Shown here piece by piece: positions 18,775 to 29,168 of a DNA stretch of 64,000 nucleotides. A program made the position numbers and the translations under genes. The stretch lies in the NCBI RefSeq assembly GCF_004912155.1, contig NZ_STGX01000010.1, forward strand, positions 110,200 to 174,199, in the 5' to 3' direction. Below the pieces are notes generated by a model, which did no database searches, had not been told where the DNA came from, and was given only the letters and a program-made list of their open reading frames with translations. The DNA is from Glycomyces paridis (lineage in GTDB: Bacteria > Actinomycetota > Actinomycetes > Mycobacteriales > Micromonosporaceae). Each line of letters begins with the position of its first letter. The stretch's first letter is position 1.

Positions 18775-20475
18775 ATGGCTCTGACTCGTAGAGCGTTCGG
18801 CGGCCTGACGATCGGCGGCTCGTCCGCTCTGATGCTGGCGGCCTGCGGCGGCAACGACGACAACGAAGGCTCGTCGAGCGGCGGCGAACTCACCTGGGCG
18901 GTCTCGTCCAGCTGGTCGGCCTGGAACCAGAACACGGGCACCGGCAACGCCTCGGCGACCAACATCGCGACGACCCCGATGAACCCCGTCGGCCAGGTCG
19001 GCTACGACTTCGACCCCTCGGGCAAGGTCTTCTACGACGACGCGATCTTCGAGGGCGAGCCGGAGCTCCTCGCCGAGGCGCCGATGCAGGTCCAGGTCAC
19101 CCTCAAAGAGGGTGCGCAGTGGTCGGACGGCAAGCCCGTGCGCCTCCAGGACTTCATCTTCCAGTGGTACAGCACCTCGACCGACCCGGCGCACGCCAAC
19201 CAGGAGAAGGCGCTCCCCGCCGGCAACACCGGCGCGAACATCGCCAGCATCGAGGAGCCCGAGCCGGGCAAGATCGTCTTCACCTTCAAGGAGGGCACCA
19301 CCGACCCCGAGTGGACCTTCACCGGCGGCGTCTACCTCCCGAGCCACTTCGCCGAGGAGAACGGCTTCGCCGACTGGGCGACCGACCCCGAGGTCATGGG
19401 CGACGCCATCGTCTTCTTCAACGACGACCTGTGGGACGTCGTGCTCGGCGCCTACAAGCCGACCAAGTGGAAGCTCGGCGAGTTCGTCGAGTACGTGCCC
19501 AACGACAAGTTCCAGGGCTCGGCGAAGGCCTCGTTCGACAAGCTCACCCTCAAGGCCATCGACGGCCTCGAAGCGCAGGTCACCGAGCTGCGCCAGGGCA
19601 ACATCGCGGGCTGCTGGCCCAACGACTTCAGCATGGAGCAGATGGCGCCGCTCGACGAGCAGCCCGAGCTGAAGTACGAGGCCTACGCGGGCGCGACCTG
19701 GTCGCACTTCGACATGAACGTGGGCAACGAGTTCCTCAAGGACACGGCGCTGCGCCAGGCGGTCTTCACGATCATCGACATCGAGGAGATCAAGTCCAAG
19801 GCGTTCCCGGGCACCGAGGCGCCGTGGCTGGGCAACCACTTCTTCACCGAGGACAGCCCCTACTACGTCGACTACACCGGGCCCGCCAACTACGGCCAGG
19901 GCGACGTCGAGGCTGCCAAGACCCTCCTCAGCGGCGCCGGCTACACCTGGAACGGTGACGACAAGCTCGTCAACGCCGACGGCAAGGTCGTCGCGTTCAA
20001 CTTCCGCTTCGCGGCCTCGAACGAGATCCGCAAGCTCACCGGCGAGATCATCCAGGCCCAGCTGGTCGCGGTCGGCATCGACCTCGAGCTCAAGGGCTTC
20101 GGCGACGACGAGCTGTCCTCGACGCTGTCCGCCGGGGACTTCGACCTCGTCGTCTACTCGTGGGTCGGCAGCCCCGCGTTCTCGACCTCCCCCGAGCAGT
20201 TCTTCTCCCCGGAGTCGGACTCGAACGCGGGCGGCTACGACGACCCGGTCATCAACGAGCTCCTGCCGAAGGTCCGCAGCACCCTCGACCTCGACGAGGC
20301 CGCGGACTTCGCGAACCAGATCAGCGCGCAGGCCGTGGCCGAGGCCTACACCCTGCCGCTGTACTCCAGCCCGATGGCGATCATGTGGAACACGAACCTC
20401 GTCGACGGTCCCGGCGTGAACCCGGCCAGCCAGGCCTCCGCGCTGTGGAACGTCCGCGAGTGGAAGAAGCCGTAA
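18775..20475 (+). CDS. Family-5 ABC solute-binding lipoprotein, copy 2
   Basis: 566 aa, ATG behind GGAGGA. The N-terminus MALTRRAFGGLTIGG with lipobox LMLAACGGN is nearly identical to copy 3. The twin-arginine-like TRR plus a hydrophobic stretch suggests possible Tat export of a lipoprotein. SBP_bac_5 fold with TWAVSSSWSAWNQNT, AQWSDGKPVRLQDF, DGLEAQVTELRQG and ALWNVREWKK. Likely binds a ligand related to those of its neighbours; pocket differences suggest distinct specificity. Separated from copy 1 by a terminator and about 200 bases. Confidence 0.9.
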   Translation: MALTRRAFGGLTIGGSSALMLAACGGNDDNEGSSSGGELTWAVSSSWSAWNQNTGTGNASATNIATTPMNPVGQVGYDFDPSGKVFYDDAIFEGEPELLAEAPMQVQVTLKEGAQWSDGKPVRLQDFIFQWYSTSTDPAHANQEKALPAGNTGANIASIEEPEPGKIVFTFKEGTTDPEWTFTGGVYLPSHFAEENGFADWATDPEVMGDAIVFFNDDLWDVVLGAYKPTKWKLGEFVEYVPNDKFQGSAKASFDKLTLKAIDGLEAQVTELRQGNIAGCWPNDFSMEQMAPLDEQPELKYEAYAGATWSHFDMNVGNEFLKDTALRQAVFTIIDIEEIKSKAFPGTEAPWLGNHFFTEDSPYYVDYTGPANYGQGDVEAAKTLLSGAGYTWNGDDKLVNADGKVVAFNFRFAASNEIRKLTGEIIQAQLVAVGIDLELKGFGDDELSSTLSAGDFDLVVYSWVGSPAFSTSPEQFFSPESDSNAGGYDDPVINELLPKVRSTLDLDEAADFANQISAQAVAEAYTLPLYSSPMAIMWNTNLVDGPGVNPASQASALWNVREWKKP

Positions 20476-20548
20476 CCGACCGCGAACGGACCGCGCCGAG
20501 CGGGTCGCCGATTGGCGACGGTCCGTCCCGATAATTCACTGAATTCCC

Positions 20549-20579
20549 CCGTGGGGCCGATGCCACATCGGCCCCACGG
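20549..20579 (+). terminator. Hairpin after solute-binding copy 2
   Basis: A 14-bp stem CCGTGGGGCCGATG with loop CCA. There is no T tract. Confidence 0.65.
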
Positions 20580-20805
20580 TCCATTCCGGGCACAGTCCGC
20601 AGGCGCAAAGTCACGAATACATCACGAATAAACTCCAGTTGGGGCCGTGGTCGTGTCAATCCCCTCACGTCTGTGCCAGTGTTTGTCACAACACCGCCGA
20701 GGGCAGCAAGCCTTCCCCATAACGACCGTCACCCGGACGCGAGGCATCGGCGCCTTCGCGGCCTCGCGAAGGCCCCTCGGCATCGATATCTGGAGGAGAA
20801 CACTC

Positions 20806-22500
20806 ATGGCTCTGACCCGTAGAGCTCTCGGAGGCCTGACCATCGGCGGCACCGCCGCCTTCACCCTCGCCGCCTGCGGCGGCAACGAGGGCAACGGCGG
20901 CTCCGGAAAGAAGGAACTCACCTGGGGCATCTCCTCCGCGTGGGAGTCCTGGAACGAGAACACCGGTGCGGGCAACAACTCGTACGGCCACCAGGCCATG
21001 TTCCCCAAGACCTTCGGCCTCGACGGCAACTCCTCCGGTGACTTCCAGGAGGACGGCAGCTTCGTGCTCAACGACGCCGTCTGGGCCGACGCCCAGGTCA
21101 TCAGCGAAGAGCCGTTCCAGGTCGAGTACACCCTCACCGAGAACGCCCAGTGGTCCGACGGCGAGCCGATCCGCGTCGAGGACCTCATCTTCCAGTGGTA
21201 CAGCATCTCGGGCAACGAGGCGCGCGCCGACCAGGAGAAGGCTCAGCCCGCCTCCACCACCTACGGCTCCAAGATCGCCTCGATCGAGCCGTCCGAGAAG
21301 GGCTTCGTCGTCACCTTCGTCGAGGGCCACAAGGACCCGGAGTGGCTCTACAGCCCCACCGTGTACCTGCCCTCGCACATCATCGAGGCCGAGTTCCCGA
21401 CCTGGCAGACCGACCCCGCCGTCATGGGCGAGGCCATCGCCTGGACCGAGGCGAACCTCATCGAGGTCGTCACCGGCCCCTGGAAGCCCGTCGAGTACGA
21501 GATGGGCCAGTTCATCACGTACGAGATCAACGAGAACTACCAGGGCTCGGTCAAGCCGACCATCGAGAAGCTCACCATGCGCGTCGTCGAGGGCACCGAG
21601 TCGACCGTCACCGAGCTGCGCCAGGGCACCATCGCCGGCTCCTGGCCGACCCAGTTCATCCAGGAGGAGTTCGACAAGGCCGCCGAGGACCCGAACCTGG
21701 AGCAGGCCATCTACGAGGGCGGTGTCTGGATCCACCTCGACACCAACGTCAACTCGCCGTTCCTCAAGGACCAGGCCCTGCGCCAGGCGGTCTTCACCGC
21801 CGTCAACGTCAAGGACTCGATCGAGCGCATCTTCCCGGGCACCGACGTGTCCCAGCGCCTGAACCACTTCTTCGGCGTGAACAGCCCGTACTTCGTGGAC
21901 TACCTGACCGAGACCGGCCAGGGCTCCGGCGACATCACCAAGGCCGCCGAGATCCTCACCACCGCCGGCTACACCGGTGTGGCCGAGGGCGAGACCTGCA
22001 CGACGCCCGAGGGCGAGGCCGTCAAGCTCGTCATCCGCTACGGCGAAGGCGACGGCGCGCGGACGACCATCTCCGAGCTCGCCCAGGCCCAGCTCGCGCT
22101 CCTCGGCATCGAGCTCGAACTGAAGGCCATCCCCGACGGCGACCTCGGCTCGGTCCTCTCCGAGAGCGACTTCGACCTGGTCGTCTTCGGCTGGTCCGGC
22201 AGCCCGACCTTCGGCTCCGGCCCCGGCCAGTACTTCCTGACCGGCGTCGCCTACGGCAACTACTCCTTCCCGGAACTGGACGAGGCCATCGGCAAGGTCC
22301 AGACCACCATCGACGTGGAGGAGTCGGCCGGCTACGCCAACGACGTGGAGGCCCTCGCGGTCCCGCTCGCGCTGACCCTGCCGTTCTACGACGAGCCCCA
22401 GGGCATCATCTGGAACCCGAACCTGGTCGAGGGCGTCAAGGCCAACGGCAACAGCCAGGCCGGCCCGGTCTACAACGTGGTCGAGTGGAAGAACGCGTAA
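20806..22500 (+). CDS. Family-5 ABC solute-binding lipoprotein, copy 3
   Basis: 564 aa. The start is the ATG preceded by GGAGGA, giving MALTRRALGGLTIGG with lipobox FTLAACGGN; upstream in-frame codons lack coding bias. SBP_bac_5 family with TWGISSAWESWNENT, AQWSDGEPIRVEDL and VVEGTESTVTELRQG. Its body resembles copy 1 while its signal sequence resembles copy 2, as expected from repeated local duplication and mixing. Lies 230 bases past the copy 2 hairpin. Confidence 0.9.
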   Translation: MALTRRALGGLTIGGTAAFTLAACGGNEGNGGSGKKELTWGISSAWESWNENTGAGNNSYGHQAMFPKTFGLDGNSSGDFQEDGSFVLNDAVWADAQVISEEPFQVEYTLTENAQWSDGEPIRVEDLIFQWYSISGNEARADQEKAQPASTTYGSKIASIEPSEKGFVVTFVEGHKDPEWLYSPTVYLPSHIIEAEFPTWQTDPAVMGEAIAWTEANLIEVVTGPWKPVEYEMGQFITYEINENYQGSVKPTIEKLTMRVVEGTESTVTELRQGTIAGSWPTQFIQEEFDKAAEDPNLEQAIYEGGVWIHLDTNVNSPFLKDQALRQAVFTAVNVKDSIERIFPGTDVSQRLNHFFGVNSPYFVDYLTETGQGSGDITKAAEILTTAGYTGVAEGETCTTPEGEAVKLVIRYGEGDGARTTISELAQAQLALLGIELELKAIPDGDLGSVLSESDFDLVVFGWSGSPTFGSGPGQYFLTGVAYGNYSFPELDEAIGKVQTTIDVEESAGYANDVEALAVPLALTLPFYDEPQGIIWNPNLVEGVKANGNSQAGPVYNVVEWKNA

Positions 22501-22515
22501 AGGCCCACTGAGCCG

Positions 22516-22545
22516 AGCGGCGGGGTCCCCCGGGACCCCGCCGCT
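22516..22545 (+). terminator. Hairpin after solute-binding copy 3
   Basis: 14-bp GC stem AGCGGCGGGGTCCC with a two-base loop, 16 bases after the stop. No T run. Confidence 0.7.
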
Positions 22546-22962
22546 TCAGTGTCCCGGCGCCGGAGGTTTCGCCGCGGTGACGCCGCCGTGAACAACAGCG
22601 GTCACTCCCGCATCACCGGCACCGGACGGCACCCCTCTCCAAGTCCCTCCCCGGCCGCAGTGTCGCGACGGGTTTTCCCTGGCAGACAGTGAAAAATCCG
22701 CCAATCGGCGGCATTCAGGGAATGAACGTCACGGGAACATAACGAACGAAGCTCATCTCTGGTTCGGTCGTTCGAAACCCACCGTTCCCGTGGAAGGCTG
22801 TACCTCGCGTCACTCGACCCGACCGCCCGTCGGCCGCGAGGACCGACCCGCCCGGTCGGTTCCCCCCGCCACCGCACCGGCACCGGCCCGGAGAGCCCAC
22901 CGCCCCCAGCAGGGGCCCTCCTCGCCACCGCGGCCGAGCGACGCAAACCCACGAGAGGAACC
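22546..22962. other. Intergenic region before solute-binding copy 4
   Basis: 417 bases, somewhat AT-richer than the surrounding genes around 22660-22780, consistent with a promoter and regulatory region. Short frames here lack ribosome sites. I see no clear -35/-10 pair. The ribosome site for copy 4 (GAGAGGAACC) is at the right edge. Confidence 0.4.
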
Positions 22963-24696
22963 ATGAAGCGACACCACATGGCGGCCGTCGCCGCCTTCGC
23001 TTGCACGACCCTGGCCCTGGCAGGCTGCGGACAGGGCGGTACCTCGTCGTCCAGCCTGGACGACTGCGTCGAGGACCCGGCCGGGTGCAACACCGGCCAG
23101 CGGGCCGACGGCGGCGAGATCACCTGGGCCATCGACGGCTCGTGGGCCTCGTGGAACCAGAACACCGCCGAGGGCAACAACGCGTACATCAGCATCGCCC
23201 TCGTGGGCATGTGGCCCTACATCGGCCAGTTCGACCCCGAGGGCGACTTCGTCGTCAACGAGGGCGTCTTCGACGCCGAGCCCGTCCTCGTCAGCGAGGA
23301 CCCCGTCACCGTCGAGTACACCCTCAAGGCCGGAGCGAACTGGGGCGACGGCACCCCCGTCACCGTCGACGACTTCGTCTACAACTGGTACGCCGTCTCC
23401 GGCGACGAGGCCAAGTGCGAGGGCTGCGCCCCCGCAACCACCACCTACGGCTCCCAGGTCGCCTCGATCACCGGCGAGGGCTCCACCGTCACCGTCGCCT
23501 ACGTCGACGGCTACCACTCGGCCGAGTGGATGTACGAGGAAGTGCTCTCCCAGCCCGCCCACATCGCCGACGAGCAGGGCTTCGACTGGAGGAACGACCC
23601 GGCCGCGATGAAGGCCGCCGAGGACTACTTCTCCGAGACCGTCCCCGCCTGGACCACCGGGCCGTACAAGGTCGAGGACGCCGTCGCCGGCGACTACGTC
23701 GTCTACACCCCGAACGAGGACTGGGCCGGCGACACCGAGGTCACCCTCGACAAGATCACCTTCAAGGTCATCGACGGCCTCGACAACATCGTCACCGCGC
23801 TGCGCAACGGCGAGATCGACGGCTCCGCGCCCATGTCGGTCACCTCCGAGGCGATCACCCAGCTCGAAGGCACCGACAACGTGAACTACGCGGTCGCCGG
23901 CGGGCCCACCTGGGAGCACATCGACCTCAACACGCGCCAGGAGGACCTCCAGGACCCGGCGCTGCGCCAGGCCGTCCTCACCGCCATCGACGTCGAGAAC
24001 ATCATCTCGCGCACCTACGCCTTCGTGCAGTCCGACATCGAGCGCAAGGGCAACCACCTGTTCCGCAACGGCTCGGAGTACTTCACCGACTACCTCTCCG
24101 CCACCGGCCAGGGCTCGGGCGACATCGAGATGGCCCGCGGCATCCTCGAAGAGGCCGGGTACACCTGGGACGACTCGGACAACCTCCTGACCCCCGAGGG
24201 CGAGACCGTCGAACTCGACTTCCGCTACTCCGAGTCCAAGGAGTCGCGCCAGATCACCGCCGAACTCGGCCAGGCCAACCTCACCGACCTCGGCATCACG
24301 GTGAAGACCCGCGCGATCCCCGACGTCGACCTCGGCACCGTGCTCGCCGAGGGCGACTTCGACATCATCAACTACGGCTGGAGCTCGACCCCGCTGTTCG
24401 TCGGCGCGGCCTCCCAGTACTGGGAATCCGAGTCCGGCTCGAACTTCGGCGGGCTCGACGACGAGGCCCTCGACGGCCTCATCGCCGACATCAACGGCAC
24501 CCTCGACTACGACGAGGCGGCGCGCCGGGCCAACGAGGCCGTCAAACAGGTCATCGCCGACGCGTACGTCCTGCCTATCGTGGACACACCGGTCGCGGTG
24601 ATGGTCTCCGATAGGTTGGTCAACGTCCGGGACAATTGGGCTTCGCAGCAGCGCGCGGCCTACAACCTCGCAGAATGGGGGCTCATCGGTGAATGA
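22963..24696 (+). CDS. Family-5 ABC solute-binding lipoprotein, copy 4
   Basis: 577 aa with lipobox LALAGCGQGG (Cys about 22). This is the most divergent of the four. It keeps ITWAIDGSWASWNQNT and the VIDGLDNIVTALRNGEID segment, but has a longer mature N-terminus with two extra cysteines (DDCVEDPAGCNTG) and a CEGCAP insertion, suggesting disulfides. It is the copy nearest the permease genes (237 bases upstream), so it may be the cognate or ancestral binding protein of the transporter. Confidence 0.9.
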   Translation: MKRHHMAAVAAFACTTLALAGCGQGGTSSSSLDDCVEDPAGCNTGQRADGGEITWAIDGSWASWNQNTAEGNNAYISIALVGMWPYIGQFDPEGDFVVNEGVFDAEPVLVSEDPVTVEYTLKAGANWGDGTPVTVDDFVYNWYAVSGDEAKCEGCAPATTTYGSQVASITGEGSTVTVAYVDGYHSAEWMYEEVLSQPAHIADEQGFDWRNDPAAMKAAEDYFSETVPAWTTGPYKVEDAVAGDYVVYTPNEDWAGDTEVTLDKITFKVIDGLDNIVTALRNGEIDGSAPMSVTSEAITQLEGTDNVNYAVAGGPTWEHIDLNTRQEDLQDPALRQAVLTAIDVENIISRTYAFVQSDIERKGNHLFRNGSEYFTDYLSATGQGSGDIEMARGILEEAGYTWDDSDNLLTPEGETVELDFRYSESKESRQITAELGQANLTDLGITVKTRAIPDVDLGTVLAEGDFDIINYGWSSTPLFVGAASQYWESESGSNFGGLDDEALDGLIADINGTLDYDEAARRANEAVKQVIADAYVLPIVDTPVAVMVSDRLVNVRDNWASQQRAAYNLAEWGLIGE

Positions 24697-24933
24697 CCAC
24701 CGCACGGCCCCCCTTCGCCGCGGCCTCCCGGCCGCGGCGGCGGGAGGGCCCCCCGCGCTCGCGCGGCCGGGCGGCGGAAGGGGAGTGGAGTGATTTCCGA
24801 AGAGTGCCAGGAGCTCACCGACCAGGCCGGAGAATGGGGAGTCAGTGAGCCGTAGGAGAGGGCGCGCACCAGCGCGTCCGGGCCGGTCGGCAGGCGGACC
24901 GGTCCACAGCAGAGAAACCGTTAACGAGGCATT

Positions 24934-25959
24934 ATGGTTGTATTCATAATCCGGCGCACCCTGATGATGATCCCGGTGCTGCTGGGGGCCACTATCTTGT
25001 GTTTTGTCCTGGTCGACGTCTCGAACGACCCGGTCCAAGACAGGGTCTTCGAGATTCAGCAGTCCACCGGCGAGCCGGTGCCACAGTCGACCGTCGACGC
25101 GCTCGAATCGGCGTGGTACTACGACCGGTCCGTTCCCGAGCGGTACTGGATCTGGCTCACCGGCATCGGTGACACCAACGACGACATCGGCCTGCTCCAG
25201 GGCAAGTGGGGACCCTCCATCGAGGGCTCCGCCATGGACATCGGCTACGAGGTCTCCACCCGCTTCTGGATCACGCTCCGGCTGGTCCTGTTCGCCACGC
25301 TCGCCTCCATCGGCATCGCCATTCTCTCCGGTGTGGTCAGCGCGGTCAAGCAGTATTCCAAGACCGACTACACCCTGACCTTCCTCGGCTTCCTGTTCCT
25401 GGCCATGCCGATCTTCTGGCTCGGCTCGCTGTTCAAGGAAGGGGCCGTGCAGCTCAACAAGCTGCTCGGCACCAACCTGTTCCAGACCTACGGATCAGGG
25501 ACCACCGGCTTCCAGGGGAACGGCTGGGAGGTCTTCGTCGACGCGCTGCCCTACCTCATCGTGCCCACACTGGTGCTCATGCTCGGCGGCTACGCCGCGA
25601 TCTCGCGGTACCAGCGCGCCAGCATGCTGGAGGTCATGAACTCCGACTACGTGCGGCTCGCGCGCGCCAAGGGCGTCCGCAACCGCACCGTCATGCGCCG
25701 CCACGCGCTGCGGACCGCGCTCATCCCCGTGGCGACCTTCGCGCCCCTGTCGCTCTCGGCGGCCATGGGCGGCGCGATCGTCACCGAGCGCATCTTCGGC
25801 TGGCGGGGCCTGGGCGTCTACTCGCTCGACGCCATCAACGCCGGGGACACCTTCGCCGTCATGGCCTACCTGCTCATCTCCGGCGTCGTCGTGCTCGTCG
25901 GCGTCCTGATCTCCGACATCCTGTACGGCGTGCTCGACCCGAGGATCCGCTATGAGTAA
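24934..25959 (+). CDS. Oligopeptide/dipeptide ABC permease, DppB/OppB type
   Basis: 341 aa, inner-membrane permease. It has an N-terminal helix (FIIRRTLMMIPVLLGATILCF), a periplasmic loop to about 120, then five helices. The EAA loop is MNSDYVRLARAKGVRNRTVM (about residues 235-254), which docks on the ATPases. First gene of a tightly coupled four-gene unit; it overlaps the next gene by eight bases. ATG start; no strong ribosome site beyond GAGGCATT. Confidence 0.93.
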   Translation: MVVFIIRRTLMMIPVLLGATILCFVLVDVSNDPVQDRVFEIQQSTGEPVPQSTVDALESAWYYDRSVPERYWIWLTGIGDTNDDIGLLQGKWGPSIEGSAMDIGYEVSTRFWITLRLVLFATLASIGIAILSGVVSAVKQYSKTDYTLTFLGFLFLAMPIFWLGSLFKEGAVQLNKLLGTNLFQTYGSGTTGFQGNGWEVFVDALPYLIVPTLVLMLGGYAAISRYQRASMLEVMNSDYVRLARAKGVRNRTVMRRHALRTALIPVATFAPLSLSAAMGGAIVTERIFGWRGLGVYSLDAINAGDTFAVMAYLLISGVVVLVGVLISDILYGVLDPRIRYE

Positions 25960-26860
25960 CACCGCACCCGCGCTGGACGCGGAAGCCATCACCACCAAGG
26001 AGCGCGGCCAGTGGGAGATGGTCGTGCGCCGATTCTTCCGCCACCGCGCGGCAGTGATCAGCCTCGTCGTCTTCGTGATCATCGTGCTCTTCGCCTACCT
26101 CGGCCCGTTCGTGTGGAAGTGGGACTACAAGATCCACTCGGAGATCCCCTCGTGGGCCGCCCCGAGCCTGGACCACCCGTTCGGCACCGACAAGGCCGGG
26201 CGCGACATGCTCGGCGCCATGATGCAGGCGACCAAGCAGTCGCTCAACGTGGCGCTCACCGTCGCCATCGGCTCGACCGTCATCGGCGCGCTGTACGGCG
26301 CCGTCGCCGGGTTCTACCGCGGGTGGGTCGACGCGGTGCTCATGCGCATCCTCGACGTCATGTTCGTGATCCCGTTCCTGGTCATCACCGGTGCGCTCGC
26401 GGGCGCCATCGACACCAGCGTCCGCTGGTACCACATGGCGTTCATCCTCGCGATCTTCGGCTGGACCTCGATCGCCCGCGCCGTGCGGGCCGAGGTGCTG
26501 AGCCTCCGCGAGAAGGAGTTCGTCGAGGCCGCAAAGTCCGTCGGCGGCTCCGACTGGCACATCATCGTCAAGCACCTCATCCCGAACACGATGAGCGTCA
26601 TCATCGTCTCGGTGACCCTCCAGATCGCCTTCGCGATCCTGTCCGAGACGACCCTGTCGTTCCTCGGCCTGGGCATCCAGAGCCCCGACACCTCGCTCGG
26701 CCTCCTCATCGAGGCCGCGGGCGCGTCGGCGTTCAACGAGCACTGGTATCTGTTCTACATCCCGGGTCTCATGATCATCCTGATCGCGCTCACCATCAAC
26801 TTCATCGGTGACGGCCTGCGCGACGCCATGGACCCGCGGCAGACGATGGTGAGGCGATAG
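25952..26860 (+). CDS. Oligopeptide/dipeptide ABC permease, DppC/OppC type
   Basis: 302 aa. The N-terminal OppC helix ([20 protein letters not shown]) is followed by [15 protein letters not shown], the usual DppC signature. The core permease domain has the EAA loop [20 protein letters not shown]. Partners the preceding permease to form the channel. ATG overlaps the upstream stop by eight bases; the downstream ATPase follows after two bases. Confidence 0.93.
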   Translation: MSNTAPALDAEAITTKERGQWEMVVRRFFRHRAAVISLVVFVIIVLFAYLGPFVWKWDYKIHSEIPSWAAPSLDHPFGTDKAGRDMLGAMMQATKQSLNVALTVAIGSTVIGALYGAVAGFYRGWVDAVLMRILDVMFVIPFLVITGALAGAIDTSVRWYHMAFILAIFGWTSIARAVRAEVLSLREKEFVEAAKSVGGSDWHIIVKHLIPNTMSVIIVSVTLQIAFAILSETTLSFLGLGIQSPDTSLGLLIEAAGASAFNEHWYLFYIPGLMIILIALTINFIGDGLRDAMDPRQTMVRR

Positions 26861-26862
26861 CG

Positions 26863-28014
26863 ATGTCGAACATCTCAGTCAGCGACGGCACCGGCTCCGG
26901 CCGCGCCGTCGGCACCAAGGGCGACGTGGTCCTCGAAGTCAAGGACCTCAACGTCTCGTTCCCGACCGAGGACGGGCTCGTGCACGCCGTCCGCGGCGTC
27001 TCCTACGAGCTGCGCCGGGGCCAGAGCCTCGGCATCGTCGGCGAGTCGGGCTCGGGCAAGTCGGTCACCTCGATGGCGGTCATGGGCCTGCTGCCCAAGA
27101 CCGCGCAGATCACCGGGTCGGCGAAGCTGGAGGGCGAGGAGCTCCTCGGCCTCGGCGACGCCGAGCTCTCGCGGGTCCGCGGCAAGAAGATCTCCATGAT
27201 CTTCCAGGACCCGCTGACCAGTCTCAACCCGGTGTACACGGTCGGCTTCCAGCTGGCCGAGGCCATCCGCGTCCACTTCCCGGACGTCAGCAAGGCCGAG
27301 GCCCGCACCCGCTGCATCGACCTGCTCGACTCGGTCGGCATCCCCAACCCGCAGCAGCGGGTGGACGCCTACCCGCACGAGCTGTCGGGCGGTATGCGCC
27401 AGCGCGTGGTCATCGCCATCGCCATGGCGAACAACCCGGACGTCATCATCGCCGACGAGCCCACCACGGCCCTCGACGTGACCGTCCAGGCGCAGGTGCT
27501 CGAAGCCTTGGAGAAGGCCCGCGAAGAGGTCAACGCGGCGCTCATCCTCATCACCCACGACCTGGGCGTCATCGCCGGCCACACCGACGAGGTCCTGGTC
27601 ATGTACGCCGGGCGCCCCGTCGAGCAGGGCAGTGTGGACGAGATCTTCTACGAGCCGCGGATGCCCTACACGCTGGGCCTGATCGGTTCGCTCCCGCGCA
27701 TGGACGAGTCGCGGGGCCACCGCCTCACGCCCGTCCACGGGACGCCGCCGTCGATGCTGAACATGCCGCCGGGCTGCCCGTTCCGCCCGCGCTGCCCGAT
27801 GCACCAGGACATCTGCGCGGAGGTCGAGCCGGACCTGCTGCCCATCGACGGGACCGGGCACGTGGCGGCCTGCCACTTCTCGGACCAGTTGGAGGGCAAG
27901 CAGCCCGACGACGTGTTCGCCGCCGTCGCCACGGACCTCTCCGTGGAGGCCGAAGTCGAAGCCGCCGAAGCCGAGGGCGTCGCGATCGCCGAAGAGGAGG
28001 ATGAGGCCAAGTGA
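26863..28014 (+). CDS. Oligopeptide ABC ATPase, DppD/OppD type
   Basis: 383 aa. Walker A GESGSGKS (about 63), Q-loop FQDP, signature LSGGMRQRV, Walker [13 protein letters not shown] and switch His in LITHDLG. The C-terminal oligo_HPY region carries four cysteines ([14 protein letters not shown]) typical of the Fe-S-like motif in these ATPases. The final 35 residues are an unusual Glu/Ala-rich acidic tail. Powers import together with the next gene. Confidence 0.93.
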   Translation: MSNISVSDGTGSGRAVGTKGDVVLEVKDLNVSFPTEDGLVHAVRGVSYELRRGQSLGIVGESGSGKSVTSMAVMGLLPKTAQITGSAKLEGEELLGLGDAELSRVRGKKISMIFQDPLTSLNPVYTVGFQLAEAIRVHFPDVSKAEARTRCIDLLDSVGIPNPQQRVDAYPHELSGGMRQRVVIAIAMANNPDVIIADEPTTALDVTVQAQVLEALEKAREEVNAALILITHDLGVIAGHTDEVLVMYAGRPVEQGSVDEIFYEPRMPYTLGLIGSLPRMDESRGHRLTPVHGTPPSMLNMPPGCPFRPRCPMHQDICAEVEPDLLPIDGTGHVAACHFSDQLEGKQPDDVFAAVATDLSVEAEVEAAEAEGVAIAEEEDEAK

Positions 28015-29054
28015 ACGCCATGCTCGACACGCCGCAGAACGCGGCGGAGCCGGTCATCGCCGGGAGGAACCTGGTCAAGGAGTTCCCGGTCCGCTCCAAG
28101 GGGATCCTGCGCCGCAAGGTGGGCGCGGTCCACGCCGTCTCGGGCGTGAGCCTGGACATCGGCGCGACCGAGACGCTCGCCCTGGTGGGCGAGTCCGGTT
28201 GCGGGAAGTCCACGACGGCGCGGCTGATGATGAACCTCATCCCGCCGACCTCCGGCGAGGTGGTGTACGAGGGCCGCGACCTGACGAAGCTCTCGCGCAA
28301 CCAGATGCGCCCGGTCCGCCGTGACATCCAGCTGGTGTTCCAGGACCCGATGGCGTCCCTGGACCCGCGGCTGACGGTCTTCGAGATCATCGCCGAGCCG
28401 CTGCGGGTGCACGGCCTGTTCAAGAACGGCGGGCGCGACCGGGTGAACAGCCTGATCGAGATCGTCGGGCTGAACCCCGAGCACCGCAACCGGTACCCGC
28501 ATGAGTTCTCGGGCGGGCAGCGCCAGCGCATCGGCATCGCCCGCGCGCTCGCGCTCCAGCCGCGGGTGCTCATGCTGGACGAGCCGGTGTCGGCGCTGGA
28601 CGTCTCGATCCAGGCCGGCGTCATCAACCTGCTGGAGGACCTTCAGGACGAGCTCGGGCTGTCGTATCTGTTCGTGTCGCACGACCTTTCGGTGGTGCGC
28701 CACATCGCGGACAAGGTCGCGGTCATGTACCTGGGCAAGATCGTGGAGGAGGGGACGACCGACCAGCTCTTCGCCGGTCCGGCCCACCCTTACACGCAGG
28801 CGCTCATGTCGGCGATCCCGCTGCCGGACCCGCGCAAGGAGCGGGCCCGCGAGCGGATCGTGCTCCAGGGCGACGTCCCCAGCCCGTCGAACCCGCCTTC
28901 GGGCTGCCGCTTCCGCACCCGCTGCCCCTTGTTCAAGGAGCTGTCGGAGTCGCAGCAGTCGAAGTGCATCGACATCGAGCCGCTCCTGCGGTCCGACCAC
29001 GCGGGCCTGACCCGCGCGGCCTGCCACTACGCCGAGCCGAAGCAGCTCGTCTAG
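28011..29054 (+). CDS. Oligopeptide ABC ATPase, DppF/OppF type
   Basis: 347 aa; GTG start overlaps the previous stop by four bases (GTGA). An ATG three codons later is an alternative. Walker [11 protein letters not shown]-loop [10 protein letters not shown], signature [10 protein letters not shown], Walker [13 protein letters not shown], switch His in FVSHDLS. The C-terminal oligo_HPY cysteine cluster [13 protein letters not shown] is present. Last gene of the transporter unit, followed by a terminator. Confidence 0.93.
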   Translation: MNAMLDTPQNAAEPVIAGRNLVKEFPVRSKGILRRKVGAVHAVSGVSLDIGATETLALVGESGCGKSTTARLMMNLIPPTSGEVVYEGRDLTKLSRNQMRPVRRDIQLVFQDPMASLDPRLTVFEIIAEPLRVHGLFKNGGRDRVNSLIEIVGLNPEHRNRYPHEFSGGQRQRIGIARALALQPRVLMLDEPVSALDVSIQAGVINLLEDLQDELGLSYLFVSHDLSVVRHIADKVAVMYLGKIVEEGTTDQLFAGPAHPYTQALMSAIPLPDPRKERARERIVLQGDVPSPSNPPSGCRFRTRCPLFKELSESQQSKCIDIEPLLRSDHAGLTRAACHYAEPKQLV

Positions 29055-29078
29055 CGGCACCTCTCTAGCGACGCCTCG

Positions 29079-29114
29079 GGGCCGCCGCACCGCATCCGCG
29101 GGCGGCGGCCCTTT
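29079..29114 (+). terminator. Terminator of the peptide transporter operon
   Basis: Stem GGGCCGCCGC/GCGGCGGCCC followed by TTT, 25 bases after the last ATPase. Confidence 0.75.
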
Positions 29115-29168
29115 CGCGTTCCCGGTAAGGGGTTTGCGTTCCCATGCGGGCGGTGCGAGACTGCGCCC

